Assembly: GCA_964017145.1 (NCBI GenBank)
Contig: OZ024849.1
Span: 3,286,001 to 3,350,000 of the forward strand
Source of the DNA: Agrocybe praecox
Taxonomy: Eukaryota > Basidiomycota > Agaricomycetes > Agaricales > Agrocybaceae
Length of the DNA stretch: 64,000 nt
Direction: 5' to 3'
Shown: positions 11,401-20,557 of the stretch, piece by piece
Layout: each line of letters begins with the position of its first letter
Position numbering within the stretch: the stretch's first letter is position 1
Made by a program: the position numbers and the translations under genes
Notes under the pieces: generated by a model
Database searches by the model: none
Told to the model about the DNA's origin: nothing
The model's input: the letters and a program-made list of their open reading frames with translations, nothing else

Positions 11401-14147
11401 GCGGAGTTCTCCATTAAATGACAAGGGATTTTTGTACGAAGTTCAAAATCACGGTCAGTGATTACATAGCAATCTTGTTTGGTATCAGGGTCAATTTCTA
11501 AACCAACCCAAAACCGATCCTCATGATATAGTCCATCAGTGAGTAAACACCGGGCTACTTCGGCCCACGGTACTCCTATGGTATGTGCCGTGGCAAAGCC
11601 TGCCGCTCTTCTATGCATGTATTGGTGAGGTTTTAAATTAAGATGCCGTACCCGAGCAGTGGCATACCAACTTCCCAGATCAAAAAATGGTGAATCTAAG
11701 TTGCCGCTCGGCACTTTAATTTTAAAATCAGCAAGAAGGTCTTCAATGAGATAGGTCTTTCGACCGTGCCGTTCTCCCGTGCAATGTACTTCAAATCGTA
11801 CAGAGATATTGAAGCCTCGCCTCACTTGTGCAATATACTTCTCATCTCCGGGATAGGGTTGCATGAAGGTAAGAATATGCTCGGCAACCATAGCCGGAGC
11901 AATTCCTATTGAGTTTCGTGGTTCGTAAGGATTCCAGCATCTCCATTCAGGATCTTTTGGTATCCATTGTCTCGAAAAATGTGGAGGTTGATAATTATTT
12001 TCTTCCAATTGTATAGAACCTAGAGGTAAGCTATCAAGCACTTCTACTTGCTCTTCAGCTTCGTCTGGTTCTGCAGTTAATTCCACATTAAAGTTAGGTA
12101 GTCCGGGAGGTTTGTTTCCGGATGACCGGACAGTGTTCCCTTGGGGACAATTTCGGGCCAAGTGCCCAGCTTCGCCGCATCGGAAACATTTACCAGAAGC
12201 CAATCTCTCAGCGCGCTCCTTTTCGGATAGTTGTGGGGTTGACCTTGGCTCCTGTTTAACGGGTGTTCCGTGTCTAGGGGTAAATTTGGACTTAGAACGA
12301 TCCGAATAAGGTGTACGATGCCGTGAATCTCGATTACGTGTATCTGAACGATGTGTTTGTTGGCTATTAGACCGATGCGTACGATTTCTGGATCGTTTGA
12401 ATGCTGTTGAACGTCCAGCATGATTAGACGATGAAGTTGCTCGATTATTTTCGAAATTATGTCTGCTTCCGTGACTAGAAGAAGCAGTCGATGGTCGATG
12501 CCTATCACGTTTATGCATTACCGACTCAGAGATCTCGATGACTTGAGCTTTAGTTAATACATCATTCCATGTAGAAATTTCTGGATTGAGATTATCTCTC
12601 CATAAAGCCATTTGAATAGTATCTCGAAGACCATTCCACAAGCTATGCACTTTAGTGCGTTCATCAATCGTTCCTATCATGTTGAACAGCTCCTCAAGCT
12701 CATAGGAGAATGTACTAACATTTTTATACCCTTGCACACAATATCTTAATTTCTCTCGAAGTTTAATTCGATAATTCAGAGGGAAACAATAATTAAACAA
12801 TTCCGTGAAAAATTGTTGTAAGGTCCAATTCTCTTCTGTCATGGAAACCTTAGTTACATAAAAGTCATAGGCTGTCCCTGACATAAAATGTGCGAGATGA
12901 GCGCATGCTCGATATTCAGGAATTTTACTATCCTTGATGTAAGACATTGATTCCTTCATGAAACGTAAATAATCGCGCGAATCTGGATTTCCTTTGTATT
13001 CTCGCGGTCGGAACACTTTGTAGGTATGACGCGATCTTGACCTGCGACTCGATCTCTTCTTATGACGTCGAGTTCGCGATTTCGAGCGTTTGCGAACAGG
13101 TGAACTTCGGCTGGATGCGCTCGAAGTTGACGACTGAGCTGAGCTGGACTCCTCACTACTTTCCGAGTCCGAGCTCGAGCTGCTGGACGACGGAGATGTG
13201 GAAGAAGGGGTTTTACCGCTTTTACTACGATGTGAGCCTTTGCGGGAGCGATGTGCACCGTTTAATTTTCTAAGTGCAATGCCGAGGTAAGAATCGGCGG
13301 CAATTTGCGCAGCCGGTTGTGCGGCAGCAGGCAGTGCGGTGTTATCAGCGCGTTTACCCGCATTGGGTTTAATTCCGAACGCGGGTGGTAAAGACGCCGA
13401 TGCGTCCCTACGCGCGTCTGTGGCAGTAGATTCGCTATGCTCGACAGGGTGATGTTTAGCTTTTTTCGGGCGTTGTTTTCGGTCGTGATATGACTCGAGC
13501 GCAGATTTCTGCGCATTAATGTCAATAGTTTCCTCATCACTGGGCAGGTTTCCCCATTCTCGAGGATCTATGGCCTTCCCTTTGCCTTTGGAAGTTCCTT
13601 CCCCAAGGCTAACAGCCGAGATTTGCATGGCTTGAGTACGTTGCGCAAGTACTTTTTTCTGTGTGTCTGTCAGAGTTTTTTCTGCTTCTTTGACTACAGC
13701 ATCTAGTTCAGCATCTTCGATGGGTTGCATCTTATTGCGTTGGGTCTTCTGGGCCAATTTCGGTGTAACCGATTGCGCACGTCTGCGCCTTACAGTAGTC
13801 CAGGTTCCGGAATCATCGGAATAATAATTATATTCATCGTTCTTTATAGATACGGTTGGCGAATTTACATGCCCATCATGTCCGACTGTGGGACCATCTC
13901 CCGCCTGATGGTTGTCAACGCTATCAAAGCGGACAGGCGAGGGTTTCTCTTCCGCGCCACTAAACAGTGGGGAAGGTGGACGACTAGCGGCAACATCGCT
14001 GTACGATCTGCGCGGTGAGTCGGGGTCAGGGGAGCTCTGACGGACGCCGGTGTCCGTGGCATTCCCTGCTTCGATACCAGCACTCTTGGTCGAGCTGGGT
14101 TTCGTTCGAAGACGCAACGAATAAGTTCTAGTAGTGTTAATAGTCAT
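5415..14147 (-). CDS. Gag-Pol polyprotein with C-terminal extension
   Basis: One frame of 2,910 residues from ATG at 14,147; the frame is open a little further upstream into the LTR, but this is the first sensible ATG inside the element. In order: Ser/Arg-rich N-terminus; retrotransposon Gag domain (near TYKVFRPREY); CCHC zinc knuckle CFRCGEAGHLARNC (about residue 654, base 12,188); a spacer of about 600 residues; aspartic protease LIDSGS (about 1,330); reverse transcriptase with YLDD at bases 9,206-9,195; RNase H (VTDGCATG); integrase HHCC zinc finger and DDE core (VDFVGP, ISDRD, AYHPQTDGSTERANR); and a chromodomain-like FEVKWKTGDITWLPYFQL. Then about 340 further residues follow that are not part of standard pol. 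There is no frameshift between gag and pol, so Pol must be released by proteolysis or limited by another means. Confidence 0.92.
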   Translation of the reverse strand: MTINTTRTYSLRLRTKPSSTKSAGIEAGNATDTGVRQSSPDPDSPRRSYSDVAASRPPSPLFSGAEEKPSPVRFDSVDNHQAGDGPTVGHDGHVNSPTVSIKNDEYNYYSDDSGTWTTVRRRRAQSVTPKLAQKTQRNKMQPIEDAELDAVVKEAEKTLTDTQKKVLAQRTQAMQISAVSLGEGTSKGKGKAIDPREWGNLPSDEETIDINAQKSALESYHDRKQRPKKAKHHPVEHSESTATDARRDASASLPPAFGIKPNAGKRADNTALPAAAQPAAQIAADSYLGIALRKLNGAHRSRKGSHRSKSGKTPSSTSPSSSSSSSDSESSEESSSAQSSTSSASSRSSPVRKRSKSRTRRHKKRSSRRSRSRHTYKVFRPREYKGNPDSRDYLRFMKESMSYIKDSKIPEYRACAHLAHFMSGTAYDFYVTKVSMTEENWTLQQFFTELFNYCFPLNYRIKLREKLRYCVQGYKNVSTFSYELEELFNMIGTIDERTKVHSLWNGLRDTIQMALWRDNLNPEISTWNDVLTKAQVIEISESVMHKRDRHRPSTASSSHGSRHNFENNRATSSSNHAGRSTAFKRSRNRTHRSNSQQTHRSDTRNRDSRHRTPYSDRSKSKFTPRHGTPVKQEPRSTPQLSEKERAERLASGKCFRCGEAGHLARNCPQGNTVRSSGNKPPGLPNFNVELTAEPDEAEEQVEVLDSLPLGSIQLEENNYQPPHFSRQWIPKDPEWRCWNPYEPRNSIGIAPAMVAEHILTFMQPYPGDEKYIAQVRRGFNISVRFEVHCTGERHGRKTYLIEDLLADFKIKVPSGNLDSPFFDLGSWYATARVRHLNLKPHQYMHRRAAGFATAHTIGVPWAEVARCLLTDGLYHEDRFWVGLEIDPDTKQDCYVITDRDFELRTKIPCHLMENSALDLISWYRDTLLADGFYYQKSWESTFNLIQIETTPNRPLHNWDPDLAYNSDSSNIIDSDSENSMPGLEPISETDEELEEKLYDENVDSQELINKSDADSEYLFPALDIIDDLHRDFDNISCGISENLSSVSDTPNSESPRELSNVMGDIFGDRLKAILDRCQPFPGDRDGAFKYRFKIRRLTTGFYDVYDTTQLFNTQIHVSHLRHELFSPARWFAEECIRRSKIEHPRSALQNWLRGFDISEMVMGPVREQKAEFLLEFGCPYIDELDDPVKNAIRFKVTAPPYDPSILIIEDSARSIVSHINSQYLEDPTFNLVDWYEHRLVLDDIVDLTLHSPVPLNTPTEIVDTGINVLEYINNLIEQMASEYQSTLELNGIQVDRKKYPAVAKDKGRVLPKPIVIKVLLNGQPVRALIDSGSLGDFVSSTLADQLSLKREELSSPVALQLAVQGSRSKINSQVKARFQYQGIDEEHVFDVINLNNYDIILGTPWMYQHRVCVGLNPARVVIGSDIALPIKAGVDSKLLSQAISMDNDDVTTARESLKRYAEPLCKDVSETELPPFRTINHTIPLIDVTKTYPWRPSRCPEAFRMQWAEKRDAYLRSGRWKITSAGNTVPMLLIPKPRKDGLPAELRTVFDLRERNKNTYKLTSPLPDMDGMLRRACRHRFRSSLDMKSAYEQIRIVPEHVDRTTVTTPDGNMVSLVIQIGDVNAPATYQALMNHLFSSYIGVFMDIYLDDIIIYSDSLSDHVKHVKIVLDILKREKLYLSKDKLHFIAPEMKLLGRIIDDNGIRMDPTKVDSVIAWKTPTNRDLLRGFLGSVGYLADDVPGVRIPMGILSHLTGDTVPFRWTYTEQRAFEDVKELVQRAREHRRVPLNYDKDAPTIWMVTDGCATGISGLVSQGDDWKNAKIAAFYSAKLNPAQQNYPVHEIEMLAGIETMLRHRDILQGVKFKWVTDHKGLTHLLNQKNLSGRQARWIEKISSFDFEILYIPGSENVVADALSRIYSNDAPGTVRARSEYTYFDVVDDDAAVGSEPMPILAGMEASAAVPGRRARKVVPPPETGRPETSKEFAARVKDKFVLRGPVERTEGEDTRQTHTQSATPQPRLTIRIKPTARVNEPHSENAETRPELADLVKFVSSTYDDIDFAKEIKSKYQEDNFYASILAKPDDYRNFTVKNGLIYLTEKGKTLLCIPKVMIKGRSAREVIISEAHSLLAHLGAHKTLDYLRDHVWWKEIAMDTKVYCETCNTCKLSKPSNQKPYGLLNPLSIPGEPWESIGVDFVGPLPESKNRNATFDSITVVICLLTAMVHLIPSRINYNARQLAELMFEEVYKHHGIPKNIISDRDVLFTSTFWKHLHTLLGTKLKMSSAYHPQTDGSTERANRTVTQMLRQCVNNKQTDWVTKLPAIEFAINSARSESTGFAPFFLNSGRMPRSMIWNAAPASEFPSIRNFALQKKLALISAHDSILVARAKQTRDANRKRQSAPFREGDLVYLSTKNINFPKGLARKLIPKFIGPYKIITDFGNHSFRLDISSQMKQRGVHNVFHASLLRIHHPNNDRLFPGQLDSQLNPELDTDGEWAVDTILSHQGKGENALFEVKWKTGDITWLPYFQLTGLQALMSYFEVQGIDTIHQLTSGTGNPSTEDPQVFLGLISINSNSFTTYKNSLPPHSFSSVSYSNTLSTSFIITPSLDMARNRGRRQMAPHPDNQPHVPAFVTVNNPAVRRISDILFLITDRTIVNEPKSFIFSAAEIGLCNSSDNLLREDLARQQEQNVPARQFHRPARYDFLARAFNHEANPDGAHFAYHHPEGGHLITEGQPMSNALWQITPAQCGVAPPVQHGLTGNPETVAAIHDLLEENARQRARQKKRVQSEVAARKMRQQLNHVAGDLANASRHPNRNHSHSHSSPAPRHNSVLELAAITPVASTSHSASNNISGPSQHSNMSMPDEFADHLFPLGDIDDSNPMEIISPNVNTTDIEDRVDFGDLDMDINVITN

Positions 14148-14325
14148 AGTATAGATATTCGAGTACTTAGCGAATAAAAAAAAAAGATTGTTTTTGAGGT
14201 TTTTGTGGTTGCTGGGCGTCGGTAGGTCGCGGTTGATCAGGCCGGAGGTTCCAGTACGTCGAGCAACGAGTTTTATGAGAGAGTAGAGATGAGAGAGAAG
14301 ATAGAAGTTTGTTTCGTCAAAAAGA

Positions 14326-14625
14326 TGTGACAATAAGGGAACGTCGTGACTGGTGACAGCGATGACGAGGGTGTATTGGCACACAGAGGAACTCGATAGA
14401 CGGTTTTAAACGGTTATGAATTCACTGGGGGACTACGCAGAACAGGAGAGACTTTATATACCCTAGAACTACGTAATCAGGTGATTCGAGAGCTGAAACA
14501 TAGGGAACGTATATCTAATCGGAAGGAGTGACTACGGTAGGAGATTAGATAAAATAACGGAAGTCGATGCGAAACAAATAACAACATAGTATTCAGAAGT
14601 CCGAGAAAAGGTCCGAACCGTTACA
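14326..14625 (-). repeat. 5' LTR of the retrotransposon
   Basis: This LTR is upstream in element orientation and nearly identical to the 3' LTR. It should carry the promoter. The gag-pol frame is open into it but its first ATG lies downstream. Confidence 0.95.
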
Positions 14626-14630
14626 GTGCT
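14626..14630. repeat. Target-site duplication, right copy
   Basis: GTGCT, identical to 5,075-5,079. Confidence 0.9.
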
Positions 14631-14651
14631 GTACTTATATTTGGGTACTCA

Positions 14652-16054
14652 TTACTTATGAAATATCTGTGCTTCCATCCAATGATATAGGAATACAGGC
14701 AGAGCATGCATACCACAGCAATGAACAAAAGAAAATACATTATGGCCAATTGCTCTATCCGTATGTAAGTGGAGATTAGATTCGATCGGTGGGCCCAATT
14801 TACCCCTACCTGCAAATACCGTCCAATCTACGTCATCGTATGCGCCTTCTGGTAATGCCCGAAGTGCGTAGAGAGGGAGCACAAGCAAACAGAACCTGGC
14901 TCCAATATAAGCCAAGACGATGATTGAGTACAATAACTGAGAACAGATCATCCCAAACCACCTGGCAATTTTCCTGACATCTTTGCTGTCGTCCTCATCA
15001 TCACTGGTGAGCTTCCTTATAGAGGTTAAAACAATAACCACGGCCACAGGAATGGAAGTAACTAGAATCGACGTGCTACGCCATAACCAAAGCTCTGTGA
15101 ATGAAGGAAACGGGAAATGCCACGCAATGCAGTGGATTGAACCAAAACCTATGCCAACCCCGATGGTGATAATGTAGCTTATGTTCTCGCTCTCGGATTT
15201 GGGGCAATAAAACGTCGGTACTCGTGGGGCGTACCGGTTGTTCAGCTTTTTACAAGCCAACATATCATTGATTGCGAGAATGAATTCAAGGAGAGGTGTG
15301 TTGAGTATAAAAAAGACAGCCGTGATGCCCACAGGAACACCGACGAGGGGAAGGAGTATGGCGAGGAGTGCGGCGAGGAGTATGACGAGGAGTATGACGA
15401 GGAGTATGGCGAGGAGTATGACGAGGAGTATGACGAAGGGTATGGCGCGGGCTATGGCGAACCTGTACGAATAAGCAAAATTTCCAACTCGGGCAATGGT
15501 ATCAAAAAAAAGGAGTGCCAGTTCCCGTAATCCATCCTGAAGTCGAGAGAGGGGTGGAATAACAAATCGAGAAAGAAATCGACTAAATCCCGCTTGAACG
15601 ATGTCCTGGTAAACTTGGAGCGGGGATGGAATTTGTCTTATGTCCTGGTCAACGAGCGCGGATGTTGGTGGGGCCACCGCCAAAGGTTTCAAGTGAACGG
15701 GTACCGGCACACCGACGTCCAGAGGTTTATTCCACCATAAAAAGTATAAAATCATCGTGAGGGCTGAAAACGCCAGAGTTACAACCTCTAGCTCCGTTAC
15801 CACCAGATGTTCAGCTCCGCGAGCAATAACTTGCGCGATGAACCAACAAGTCTGGAGGACAACGACTCCTTTCGAGAAGTAGTCACCTTTGCTTTTATCC
15901 TTAATCTCCTCTTCTGTGATGATGGGCCAATCGACCTTCCCTTCTTTCTCGAGCTTCTCCAGTTCGAAGATGTCGAGGGTTCGTACGAGTTTGCCGTTTT
16001 CGTACAACGAAAATCCACCCATGATGACGAAGAATGCATGTGTTTTGGTCCATC
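14652..16054 (-). pseudogene. Family A multi-pass membrane protein, copy A1 lacking exon 1
   Basis: Exon 2 is open from the splice acceptor region (16,054) to 14,652, and its first Met begins MGGFSLYENGKLVRTLD. Conserved parts follow: DWPIITEEEI, WFIAQVIARGAEH, LWWNKPLDVG, RVPTFYCPKSES, FGSIHCIAW and ARFCLLVLPLYALRALPEGAYDD. The breakpoint lies inside the intron, so the signal-peptide exon is missing and M-type sequence follows upstream. The C-terminus is also unlike the other copies. After DVDWTVF they end PHIHI, whereas here the frame continues about 50 residues into a different hydrophobic tail. A transmembrane stretch is encoded by eight 12-base repeats (15,361-15,456). Despite losing exon 1, the 456-residue frame has no stop. 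Confidence 0.65.
15361..15456. repeat. 12-base minisatellite inside A1 coding a transmembrane segment
   Basis: Eight units of the type GCGAGGAGTATG / ACGAGGAGTATG. On the coding (minus) strand they translate into repeats of a hydrophobic tetrapeptide, as in VILLAILLVILL. Related units occur at the same protein position in A2, A4 and A5. Confidence 0.9.
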
Positions 16055-16109
16055 CTCGAGCTAGCTAGATAATTGGCTACCATACGTTGAAGCTTGAAGC
16101 TTGAAATTT

Positions 16110-17416
16110 TGAAAGCTTGAAGCCCAGCACCGGGTCTCGTCCCGACCGACCGCATATAAGCAATGGTCGTGCATTACCTCATCTTTCCCCAGCCAGGGAT
16201 GCCTTCTCTTCGTGGCGCCAGGAAGATATCGACGCCTACCATCTCCTCTCGCAGGCAAGAGGCCTTCACCATTCCTAACATGCTCGTTACGTGGCGTCGC
16301 CTGGACAGCAGGGAGACGATGGCCGAATAATGTCGCTCCGGGGATGGATCATGCAGCGTGGACTGAAGCACGTCGATGTGAGAGGGTTCTTGTTCATATC
16401 AGAACAGGTCGGAATGGGCGTCGTAATTCCATGAGGATTGAAAGTTGAGCCTCCCCGTTGATTTGGGAATACGAATGATTCCTTGATCCATCCAGCAGCA
16501 ACCGCGAGCACACCGACGAACAGGCTCGTTCGTCTCGGGGAAACCTTCAAGCATGTCGTTCCGACCATCGAGAAAATACCTTAGTAAGTCTTGCTCATTC
16601 TCATGAAAACACAGACCCACTAATTCTTATTCAGACCAACCCAAGCTTCACAATGATCCGTCCACTTCCCAGTAAGCTCCCTCGTTTGTCCAGAAATATC
16701 AAGAGACCGAAGATATCTGTTTTCGTCCAGCGTACCTGTCGCGTATATCTTCCACCGTTCGATTCAAGGCTAACCACTTTGTGGAGGAAAAAAATATTGA
16801 AGGTTCGCTGTTTCGAAAAGGTTCGAGTACTTACAAGAAACTTGAAATTTCTAAAAACCCTCTGTAAGTCTCAATCATTTTTCTACAATAACAAAATACT
16901 GCGCTAGGATACCTACACCATTCCCAACATGCTAGAGTCGACGAGCGAGTAGTGTCGCTCCTTCTCCGACGGGTTCGAAGGGGATAGGTCGCCACAGAAA
17001 CGCCAAGATAACTCACGATTTCCCTTCATTCAGCGTAAATGATCTTGATATCTTCCACTCGTCGATTCGAGCTAGTCATTTTATCGAGGGAAAGGTTAGT
17101 AAAGGTTCGCTGTTTTGCAAAGGATCGAGCACTTACAATCATCCAGTTGAAACTTGAAACTACTAAAAACTACTAAAAACCGTCAGTAAGTCTGGATCGT
17201 GCGTTTACGAAGACAAAATACTTACATTCCTTATGTATCCAGACTGCTTTTCATCTACCAATGCTGCCCGTTAGCAAGGAGGTGACATTTTCGAGAGGAG
17301 ATGCCACTCACATAGTAGATTGGTGAGTGCTCGTTGTCGAACAACAACGACAATGGCCGTAACCGGCGGTCGTCCTTGCTCACAGTAGCGGACACAAGAG
17401 GAAGAATGTAGAATAG
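16110..17416 (+). other. Putative mini-exon gene, unit M2 with readable 3' end
   Basis: It starts just beyond the A1 breakpoint, with a TATA-like ATATAAG before ATGGTCGTGC. It carries the M pieces AFTIPNMLVTW, FVxxTFKHV, TNPSFTMIRPL and a repeated DTYTIPNMLE. The last three exons are the best resolved: one reads IFHSSIRASHFIEGK, the next AFHLPMLPVSKEVTFSRGD then ATHIVD. A gtgagt...ctcacag intron leads to a short final exon, SGHKRKNVE, with stop at 17,414-17,416. Unit M6 has the same ending with conservative changes. A one-base insertion (GGGGAA for GGAA) and an internal stop in one exon suggest this copy is damaged. Product unknown. Confidence 0.4.
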
Positions 17417-18086
17417 AGAAGGAAAGAAGGACGAGCTCGGAGGAGCTGTTGTTCTTTCCAGTCGAACTAGGGCTCCTTATATACGTATTTTACAAACCCA
17501 TTATTCGGTACCCTATGAATCAATCCATTGAGTTGATCTCAATTCAAGTTTGCCGAAGTGTCACAAAATCAAGATCCCTCGAAATTCGAATGTGTTCTGC
17601 ATTTACGAGTCTCTTACCACACTTGGGACTATATCTTATAGATACTTGGATGTACTCTTCATTTCCTATCAACAGATTGGTAAGAATGGCGATAAATCGA
17701 TTTTATTGGTAAAATAATGATGAATTAACGTCCATAACCCTAATGCACCTCCTTCATTTTCTGTACATGCAGAGACACAAGATTTTTCGATATAATTTTT
17801 TGCAACGTATGTTAGTATACATACCCTACATAGCACTGGAGTTCCCGCGAACTTGGTAGCGTGAGAATGTCCATGACGCCACGCAGGCGATCCCACAAGT
17901 GGTTTCGCCAATTAAGGAAAGCAGCCCGGCTGCGCCCCACTGGTCCAAAAATAGGACGTTGGGGGTGGTCGTCCATCTCGGCGCTAATTGAATATTTATC
18001 AAATGTGAACTAAAGTAAATAGGCCCAATACAAAAGTCAGCGATATACTACACGGAGGTACGAGATCACAACACACTAAAAAATAG
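17417..18086. other. No gene seen; 3' flank shared by family A genes
   Basis: The right half, from about 17,830, matches the flanks downstream of A3 (24,830-25,000) and A4 (28,200-28,420), including CCCACTGGTCCAAAAATA-like and ACACGGAGGTACGAGATCAC blocks. It is probably the family A 3' untranslated region and downstream DNA. The left half shows nothing I recognise. Confidence 0.5.
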
Positions 18087-19985
18087 TCATATATGAATAT
18101 GTGGTACAAAAGCCGGCCAAACTACGTCATCGTACGCGCCTTCTGGTAATGCTCGAAGTGCGTAGAGAGGGAGTACAAGCAAACAGAACCTGGCTCCAAT
18201 ATAAGCGATGCAGAAAATTAGAAGCAATAAAGCACAACAGCCCTTCCCAATCCGAGTCAACCACACGGCGATGTTGCTGACATCTTTGCCGTTGTCCTCA
18301 TCATCACGGCTGAGTATATAGACTGCAAAGACAGGAGCAAAAACGACGACCAAGGGAAGCGCAGTAATTAAAATCGACGTGATACGCCATAACCAATGCT
18401 CCGCGAATGAAGGAAACGAGAAAGACCACGCAATGCAATGGATTGAACCAAAACCTATGCTAACCCCGATGGTGGTAATGTAGCTTATATACTCGCTTTC
18501 GGATTTGGGGGAGTAGAACGTCGGTACTCGTGTGGGGTGCTTTTTGTTCAGCTTTTTACAAGCCAACGTATCAAAAATTGCGAGCATGAGTTCGAAGAAA
18601 GATCCGACGGGTATATACAGGACAACATTGGTGCCCACAGCAACGATGAGGAGGGCGAGGGATAGGGCGAGTATTATGGCGAGGAATGTGGCGAGGAATA
18701 TCGCGAGGGATATCGCGACGACGATATTTTTCCAACTTTGTCGATTTGAGTTGCACGAATTAGCAGAACTTCGAACTGAGACACTGTCATGTTGGCTGCT
18801 GCTGCGGGTGGATTGGGAATTCTTCCCAGATTCTGGCGGCAGAGGCTGCATCTCTATATCCTGGGGACTTGACATGAGCGGCCGATCTTTTGGAGTGAAA
18901 ATTGGCCGTGCATCCTGGTTTTCTCGGGATTCCAAACGTTCTATTTGGTCTGTGGATTCGTGGGGACCTATGTCATCTGTGGTCGATACGTCGTCTGCGG
19001 TCGGTGTTCCATTTGTGAAAAAATAGCGTCCCAGTACCCGTAATTCAAAACAAATTACCCCGTAAATGATTTCCCGGTGAGTGAAGGGCGGAAATATTGT
19101 TGAGGTCCGCTCCCAAGGCATCGCCCAAATTCCAGAGCAAAATCGTCTGAATTCCTGGTCAGGGGATTCCTGGCGAACGAGGGCCGGGGATGTTATTGAG
19201 GCCACCTCCGAAGGTATCGAGAAACCATCTTTCAAGTGAACGGGTACCGACACACCGACGTCCAGAGGTTTATTCCACCATAGAAAGTACAGAATCATCG
19301 TGAGGGATGAAAACGCTAGAGTTACAACCTCTAGCTCCGTCACCACCATATGTTCAGCCCCGCGAGCAATAACTTGTGCGATGAACCAACAAGTCTGGAG
19401 GACAACGACTCCTTTCGAGAAGTAATCACCTTTGCTTTTATCCTTAATCTCCTCTTCTGTGATGATGGGCCAATCGACCTTCCCTTCTTTCTCGAGCTTC
19501 TCCAGTTCGAAGATGTCGAGGGTTCGTACGAGTTTGCCGTTTTCGTACAACGAAAATCCACCCATGATGACGAAGAATGCATGTGTTTTGGTCCATCCTC
19601 GAGCTAGCTAGATAATTGGCTACCATTTATACTGGGTGGCGGCTGTGAACACACCTTTATGTCTTCTATGAATTTCTCTTGAAGCAAGGTACTGCCTTGC
19701 GGCCCACGTAACGACAAACTCGGGTACTATCAATAAGTTGAACATGATGGCTAAACGTCGTCCAAAAACCTTCAGGACGCTATCAGTGGGAGCCGGGATG
19801 TTGGAATGTACAGATATCCATGTACAGGCCAATATTGTTGCCAAGCATCCAGAAACAATACTCCAGAGTGATCTGGTATTGGATGAATCCGCTGAGGCTT
19901 GCCGTATGTCCAAGTCAGATACTGATGCAATTGCGGGTTGTACATATCTGAGCAGGAAGGAGAGGATTAGCATGAACAAGGCCAT
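18087..19985 (-). CDS. Family A multi-pass membrane protein, copy A2 (intact)
   Basis: Two exons, 19,985-19,655 (331 bases) and 19,597-18,087, with a 57-base intron (gtgtgt...gctcgag). Together they give 613 residues in one frame. Exon 1 begins MALFMLILSFLLRYVQPAIA, which looks like a signal peptide, then a membrane segment near SLWSIVSGCLATILACTW and the SVHSNIPAP motif. Exon 2 begins GWTKTHAFFVIMGGFSLYE, with several further membrane segments, an acidic/polar linker (STDQIERLESREN, EMQPLPPES), and the C-terminal block FCLLVLPLYALRALPEG. I recognise this as a family of uncharacterised proteins widespread in agaricomycetes. No function is known to me. TatD T2 lies upstream on the same strand. 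Confidence 0.8.
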
Positions 19986-20557
19986 TATGATGGTGCTTTA
20001 GCATTGATGTGCAGCATGTACTGTGGGGTAGGCCTCGTGCAAGCCTCCAGGGTGATTAAATCACTCATCATTTCCTCGGCTGGACGCCAGGGCCGCCGTT
20101 CCGTTGGACCCCATTGCTATGCTTCGATGTGCAGTGGCTTCAAAGTCACTGCAAATTTTGTGAGAACGACCACCAAAAAACAGCTTCATGAGCCATTTCG
20201 TACAATTTGTGTCAGATTTTAGAATCGGTCATCGTGTCACTGAGGAAAATGGTGCGTAGATATTTCCCTTCTCTTTATACGGCAATGGGCAGTTGGAGCC
20301 CAGTGTTTCCGAGGCGGTTCATAGGTCAGCTAATAAGCATGCCTGTGCAAGCAATCAGACGAGCCTAATGAACATGGCGATTCGTATTTTTTCGCTGAGG
20401 GTCAAATGATATCTGAGTTACGTATCGCTTTGAAGTGCTTGCTGGCTGTGGTTGAAATTTTACGGGATTATCACGTCGAAAAAATATTTGACAAACAATC
20501 TACACGGGATAACCAAGTCAGAATATATCGAGTAAAGATGTGTACCCTAGAAACCTT

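Larger units (their letters stand above)
5080..14625 (-). mobile_element. Complete Ty3/gypsy-type LTR retrotransposon
   Basis: The 9,546-base element is transcribed on the minus strand. It has two 300-base LTRs, a 5-base target duplication (GTGCT), one long gag-pol frame and a purine-rich tract next to the 3' LTR. Pol order is protease, reverse transcriptase, RNase H, integrase and then a chromodomain-like end, which is the Ty3/gypsy order. The LTRs differ at only two positions that I can find, and the reading frame is unbroken, so insertion is recent and the copy may be active. The sequence after the 5' LTR does not look like a usual tRNA-complementary primer site beginning TGG, so the priming mode is unknown. 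Confidence 0.95.
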
